Shown here: in pieces, positions 7,879 to 10,363 of the stretch
Numbering within the stretch: position 1 is the first letter of the stretch
Layout of the letters: each line of letters opens with the position of its first letter
Assembly (NCBI GenBank): GCA_945861235.1
Contig: CAMATV010000087.1
Coordinates: 1 to 10,363 of the forward strand
Direction of reading: 5' to 3'
Length of the DNA stretch: 10,363 nucleotides
DNA from: Opitutus sp. GAS368
GTDB lineage: Bacteria; Verrucomicrobiota; Verrucomicrobiia; Opitutales; Opitutaceae
Program-made: the position numbers and the translations under genes
Notes under the pieces: model-generated
What the model saw: only the letters and a program-made list of their open reading frames with translations
What the model was told of the DNA's origin: nothing
Database searches by the model: none

Positions 7879-9116
7879 TATTCCTTCTTCTTTTTCTTCT
7901 TCGCGCCGTCGCCCTTGGCTGCACCTTCGCCACCGGGAGCATGAGCCGCTTTCGCCGGATCATCGCTCACCACCGAAACTGCGCGGCCTTCGCGCAACCG
8001 GTCGACGCCTTCTAGGACGACGAGATCGCCGGACTGAAGGCCTTTCGTAATCGACTGCTGTGCTCCGTCGGATGGCCCGAGGACAATGTCACGCACCGTG
8101 GCCTTGTTCTCCGCGCTCACGACGTAAACATAGGTGCCGCGCGAACCATATTGCACGGCGACACTCGGGATCACCAGGGCGGCCTTCAACGTGCGCACGC
8201 GGAGCCGGACATTCACAAATTGATTCGGGAAAAGTTTCTCGCCCGTGTTGGCGAACTCCGCCTTGAGCCGAAGGGTGCCGGTCGCGAGGTCGATCTGGTT
8301 GTCCACGGTCTTCAGACTGCCGGTGGCGAGCACCAAACCCTCGCTCCGGTCCCAAGCCTCGACGACGAGTTGTTCGCCGGCGCGAAGCGGCTCGACGACT
8401 TTCTGCAGCTCCATCTCCGGAATCGTGAACATCACCGAAATGGGACGCGTCTGCGTGATGACGACCATGCCGCCCGCATCGCCGGCCCGAACGATATTGC
8501 CGGCGTCGACTTGGCGGAGTCCCAGCCGGCCAGCGATCGGAGCCTCGACTTTGGTGTAGGCGAGTTGCCGCCGAGCATCTTCGACCTGCGCCTGCGCGGT
8601 CGCCAAGGCACCCTCGCGCTCCGCCACGAGGGCCTGCTGCGCCTCCAATTGCTGCGGCGAAATGAGCGTTTGCGCATTGAGCACTTTGAAACGCTCCAAG
8701 TCGCTGCGCACGGTGCGAAGCTGCGATTCGCTCAACCGGAGCTGCCCTTCCATTTGCGTCAGCCGCAGCTGATAGGGCAGTGGATCAATTTCCGCGAGCA
8801 GCTGCCCCGCGGTCACCTCTTGGCCCTCTGAAAACGCGACCCGCAACAACTGTCCGTCAACGCGGCTGCGCACCGTCACGATGTTCAGTGGCACCACCGT
8901 GCCGATGGCGCGCAAATGCACGGACAAGTCTCGAGGTTGCGCCGCCTCGGCTTTCACCGGCACCGGCTGGGCATTACTCTTACTGCTGCGAAAATAGCTT
9001 CCGCCGCTGGGTTTCGGTGCCTCGGCGCGAAAGCCGAAATACCAGACGCCTCCCGCAAAAACCAAGGCGACAGCACTATAGATAAACCAGCGGCGGGAAG
9101 ATTGAGGGTGTGGCAT
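7878..9116 (-). CDS. mdtA: RND efflux periplasmic adaptor (membrane fusion protein), MdtA-type
   Basis: This adaptor links the RND permease to a TolC-like outer-membrane channel. The 412 residues compare with 415 in E. coli MdtA. After a short basic N-terminus, residues 10-28 form one membrane anchor with no lipobox Cys. A lipoyl half-motif follows (VRSRVDGQLLRVAFSEGQ, 82-99), then a coiled-coil hairpin (about 113-187, LTQMEGQLRLSESQLRTV), the second lipoyl half (VEAPIAGRLGLRQVDAGN, 190-207), a beta-barrel with LVVEAWDR (250-257) and FPNQFVNVRLRV (296-307), and a membrane-proximal domain ending in GVDRLREG. The tail after 385 is Ala/Gly-rich and ends in six lysines plus Glu, unlike E. coli MdtA. 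No Shine-Dalgarno precedes the ATG; the upstream bases instead read ACCTCCTTT. It is the first gene of the mdtABC operon. Confidence 0.93.
   Translation of the reverse strand: MPHPQSSRRWFIYSAVALVFAGGVWYFGFRAEAPKPSGGSYFRSSKSNAQPVPVKAEAAQPRDLSVHLRAIGTVVPLNIVTVRSRVDGQLLRVAFSEGQEVTAGQLLAEIDPLPYQLRLTQMEGQLRLSESQLRTVRSDLERFKVLNAQTLISPQQLEAQQALVAEREGALATAQAQVEDARRQLAYTKVEAPIAGRLGLRQVDAGNIVRAGDAGGMVVITQTRPISVMFTIPEMELQKVVEPLRAGEQLVVEAWDRSEGLVLATGSLKTVDNQIDLATGTLRLKAEFANTGEKLFPNQFVNVRLRVRTLKAALVIPSVAVQYGSRGTYVYVVSAENKATVRDIVLGPSDGAQQSITKGLQSGDLVVLEGVDRLREGRAVSVVSDDPAKAAHAPGGEGAAKGDGAKKKKKKE
7879..7904 (-). promoter_or_regulatory. Purine-rich tract: mdtA lysine tail doubling as mdtB ribosome binding site
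   Basis: On the minus strand the last codons of mdtA are six Lys (AAG/AAA), Glu and TAA. The AAGGA at 7886-7882 sits 3 bases before the mdtB ATG (7878-7876), inside a run of A and G about 20 bases long. This is a plausible though closely spaced Shine-Dalgarno element, and TAATG overlap supports coupled translation. The match is seen directly; function is inferred. Confidence 0.45.
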
Positions 9117-9120
9117 TTCG

Positions 9121-9129
9121 AAAGGAGGT
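9121..9129 (+). other. Perfect Shine-Dalgarno-like AAAGGAGGT on the strand opposite mdtA
   Basis: The plus strand reads AAAGGAGGT four bases from the mdtA start codon, which is on the other strand. No ATG, GTG or TTG follows it on the plus strand within 4-12 bases, so it does not serve an obvious gene there. On the minus strand the same DNA is ACCTCCTTT, identical to the widely conserved 3' tail of bacterial 16S rRNA, so it cannot act as a ribosome binding site for mdtA. Likely chance, but its position is striking. Confidence 0.4.
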
Positions 9130-9192
9130 GGGATCGTCGGAGATCGTGGACAGTTGCCCGCCAGACGACCACGCAGGGGACAGCGTTGCTAC

Positions 9193-9229
9193 AAAAAATT
9201 TTTACTCAGCGAGTTTCGCACCCGTTGAG
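9193..9229 (-). terminator. Weak candidate intrinsic terminator after oleAB
   Basis: Read on the minus strand, CTCA and TGAG (9229-9226 with 9208-9205), plus an inner CG/CG pair after one mismatch, form a 6-bp stem with an 11-base loop. An alternative stem is GCGA-AAC-TCGC at 9219-9209. Six T residues (9198-9193) follow, but separated from the stem by TAAAAA, so this is not a canonical terminator. It lies about 14 bases past the oleB stop, the right place for one. The A/T tract could instead belong to an mdtABC promoter. Confidence 0.25.
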
Positions 9230-9242
9230 CGGGGCGACCCGA

Positions 9243-10136
9243 TCACGCGCCTCCGAGAAACGCCGCGACGCGCGGCACCACTTCGTCCCGCGCGTCTTCG
9301 AGCACGTAGTGGCCGGCATCAGCGAGGCGGTGCACTGCGGCTTGGGGCAGAACCTCCCGCCACTTGGCCAGAAACGAGTCGTTGAAACAAAAATCACGTC
9401 CACCCCAGACGATCATCGCCGGTCGGTCCCGAAAGTGTCGCAACCCCTGCTCCACCTCCGCCAGCGCCGCCCAACTCCGATGCGAGGCGTCCAACGGAAT
9501 GTCGCGCACAAACGCGCTCACCGCCACGCGATTCGCCCAAGAATTATAGGGAAATAGAAATCCGGCCCGCTCGTTTTTTGTCAGCGAGCGCCGCTGCATC
9601 GACATCCACGTCGCCGGCCCCGCAAAGCCATTCAGGCCGCGCACCAAGAGCGGTCCGATCAACGGAGCCTTGCACAGGGCGATGCGTGCCGGAATGCGCG
9701 TCGACGCGAATGCCGCCGTATTCAACACCGTCACGCGCCCGATCAATCCCGGATGGCGCGCTGCAAAGCCAAACCCAATCGCGCCGCCCCAATCGTGCAC
9801 GACGAGATGCACCCGGCTCAGTTTCAGTGACGCCACCAGTCCTTCGACATCGGCGATGCGGGTTGCCAGCGTGTAGTCGTAGTTTTCCGGCTTCTCGGAA
9901 AGTCCCATGCCGATGTGATCGGGCGCGATGCAGCGCATCGTCGGCGCGAGCGCATCCACCAATGTTCGATAGTAAAACGACCACGTCGGATTGCCGTGCA
10001 ACATCAGCACCGCTTCGTCGCGCCGCGGTCCCTCGTCGACGTAGCTCATCCGGGCACCACTCGCCGTCACCAACGATTTCGGCGCGAACGGGTATTCGCC
10101 GGCGAGCCATGCGGGGATCTGCATCGTCGCTACCAT
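9243..10136 (-). CDS. oleB: OleB-type alpha/beta hydrolase (beta-lactone decarboxylase; haloalkane dehalogenase family)
   Basis: OleB acts last in long-chain olefin synthesis, removing CO2 from a cis-beta-lactone to give the alkene. It belongs to the haloalkane dehalogenase branch of alpha/beta hydrolases. The 297 residues show LHGNPTWSFYYR (46-57, oxyanion and N49), PDHIGMGLSEKP (72-83), nucleophile D115 in VVHDWGGAIG with W116, VLNTAAF (137-143), acid D248 in WGGRDFCF, and base H276 in AGHYVLEDA. LNTAAF, PYNSWANRVAV and GHYVLEDA are typical of OleB and not of true dehalogenases. I chose the ATG at 10136, which overlaps the oleA stop as ATGGTAG; an in-frame ATG at 10124 is also possible. A longer frame to 10232 begins with an Arg-run that shadows oleA, so I rejected it. 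Adjacency to an OleA-type gene strongly supports OleB. No OleC domain is fused. Without that context it would be annotated as haloalkane dehalogenase. Confidence 0.85.
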   Translation of the reverse strand: MVATMQIPAWLAGEYPFAPKSLVTASGARMSYVDEGPRRDEAVLMLHGNPTWSFYYRTLVDALAPTMRCIAPDHIGMGLSEKPENYDYTLATRIADVEGLVASLKLSRVHLVVHDWGGAIGFGFAARHPGLIGRVTVLNTAAFASTRIPARIALCKAPLIGPLLVRGLNGFAGPATWMSMQRRSLTKNERAGFLFPYNSWANRVAVSAFVRDIPLDASHRSWAALAEVEQGLRHFRDRPAMIVWGGRDFCFNDSFLAKWREVLPQAAVHRLADAGHYVLEDARDEVVPRVAAFLGGA

Positions 10137-10363
10137 TCGAGAGCGAGCATCAGACAATTCAGACCGCTCCCGATACCCAGCAAGCCGACCCGGTGACCTT
10201 CCCGGACCGCGCCGGCGTCGACGGCGGCACACAACGTCGCGGGCAAGGCAACCGAGCCCGTGTTGCCCAAGGTCTCAAAGGTCGAAAAATCTTTCGCCAG
10301 ATCGAGGCCCAAGGTCTCATAGAGTTTTCGCCGATGGGTGCTGCCGACTTGATGGCAAATAAA
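10130..10363 (-). CDS. oleA: OleA-type 3-oxoacyl synthase III family thiolase, C-terminal 77 residues (partial)
   Basis: OleA performs non-decarboxylative head-to-head Claisen condensation of two fatty acyl-CoAs to a beta-ketoacid. The frame is open from the window edge to a TAG at 10132-10130; the N-terminal part, including the active-site Cys, lies outside. Visible are the catalytic His in ICHQVGSTH (codon 10354-10352) and the catalytic Asn 30 residues later in LGNTGSVALP. This equals the His285-Asn315 spacing of Xanthomonas OleA. The C-terminus GIGSGLNC followed by M and a terminal Trp is characteristic of OleA rather than FabH. The reading frame overlaps the oleB start by 7 bases. FabH-like proteins of other pathways are the alternative, but the C-terminal signature and the OleB neighbour favour OleA. 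Confidence 0.85.
   Translation of the reverse strand, partial: FICHQVGSTHRRKLYETLGLDLAKDFSTFETLGNTGSVALPATLCAAVDAGAVREGHRVGLLGIGSGLNCLMLALEW

Larger units (their letters stand above)
9117..9242. other. Intergenic region between oleB and mdtA
   Basis: This 126-bp gap separates two genes on the minus strand and is the only place in the window for a dedicated mdtABC promoter. It holds an 11-bp A/T tract (9193-9203), a small GC hairpin next to it (9205-9229), and a 16S-tail-like sequence next to the mdtA start (9121-9129). I see no convincing -35/-10 pair. A TAAAAA reading on the minus strand (9204-9199) could be a poor -10 box. No regulator operator such as a clear long palindrome is visible. 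Confidence 0.6.

Noticed and set aside
7217..7963. 248-codon minus-strand frame over the mdtA/mdtB junction
   Set aside because: Out-of-frame shadow of mdtB; Arg/Gly/Ser-rich with no structural pattern, while mdtB is full length in its own frame.
9243..10136. True haloalkane dehalogenase function for the hydrolase
   Set aside because: The Asp-His-Asp triad and HDWGG motif are shared by both families, but LNTAAF and GHYVLEDA and the overlapping OleA gene favour OleB.
10137..10232. N-terminal extension of the oleB frame beginning with a run of arginines
   Set aside because: It overlaps oleA by about 100 bases, is low complexity, and homologues begin near the ATG at 10136 or 10124.

Overview
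The window is GC-rich chromosomal DNA from a Gram-negative bacterium. A tripartite RND efflux pump requires two membranes, and the gene content (MdtABC-type pump, GH77 glucanotransferase, OleA/OleB pair) would fit a Verrucomicrobiota member such as the Opitutaceae. That placement is a guess from recall; no marker gene in the window proves it. Coding density is very high. No tRNA, rRNA, CRISPR array, insertion sequence or phage gene was seen.

Layout. Positions 1-90 (+) look like the last 29 codons of an unidentified gene. Positions 117-1694 (+) encode a complete 4-alpha-glucanotransferase (MalQ). Positions 9116-1691 (-) hold a three-gene operon in the order mdtA-mdtB-mdtC: a periplasmic adaptor and two different HAE1-family RND permeases. 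Its genes overlap by 1 base (TAATG) and 4 bases (ATGA). malQ and mdtC converge and share the palindrome TTAA as their stop codons, so no intergenic terminator is possible there. Positions 9117-9242 form the only real gap (126 bp). Upstream of it on the minus strand lie a complete OleB-type alpha/beta hydrolase (10136-9243) and the last 77 codons of an OleA-type thiolase (10363-10130). These two overlap by 7 bases (ATGGTAG).

How they work together. OleA condenses two fatty acyl-CoAs head to head, and OleB removes CO2 from the beta-lactone made later in the pathway, giving a long-chain olefin. The intermediate enzymes OleD (reductase) and OleC (beta-lactone synthetase) are not downstream of OleB, where they often lie; the pump operon follows instead. 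MdtA would bridge an MdtB/MdtC heterotrimer to a TolC-like outer-membrane channel, which is not in the window, nor is a BaeSR-like regulator. MalQ is a housekeeping glycogen/maltodextrin enzyme with no evident link to the pump.

I found no convincing new biological system. The points most worth a second look are the OleAB pair cut off from OleC/OleD beside an efflux pump, a 16S-tail-like sequence just upstream of the mdtA start, and the shared-stop convergent junction.
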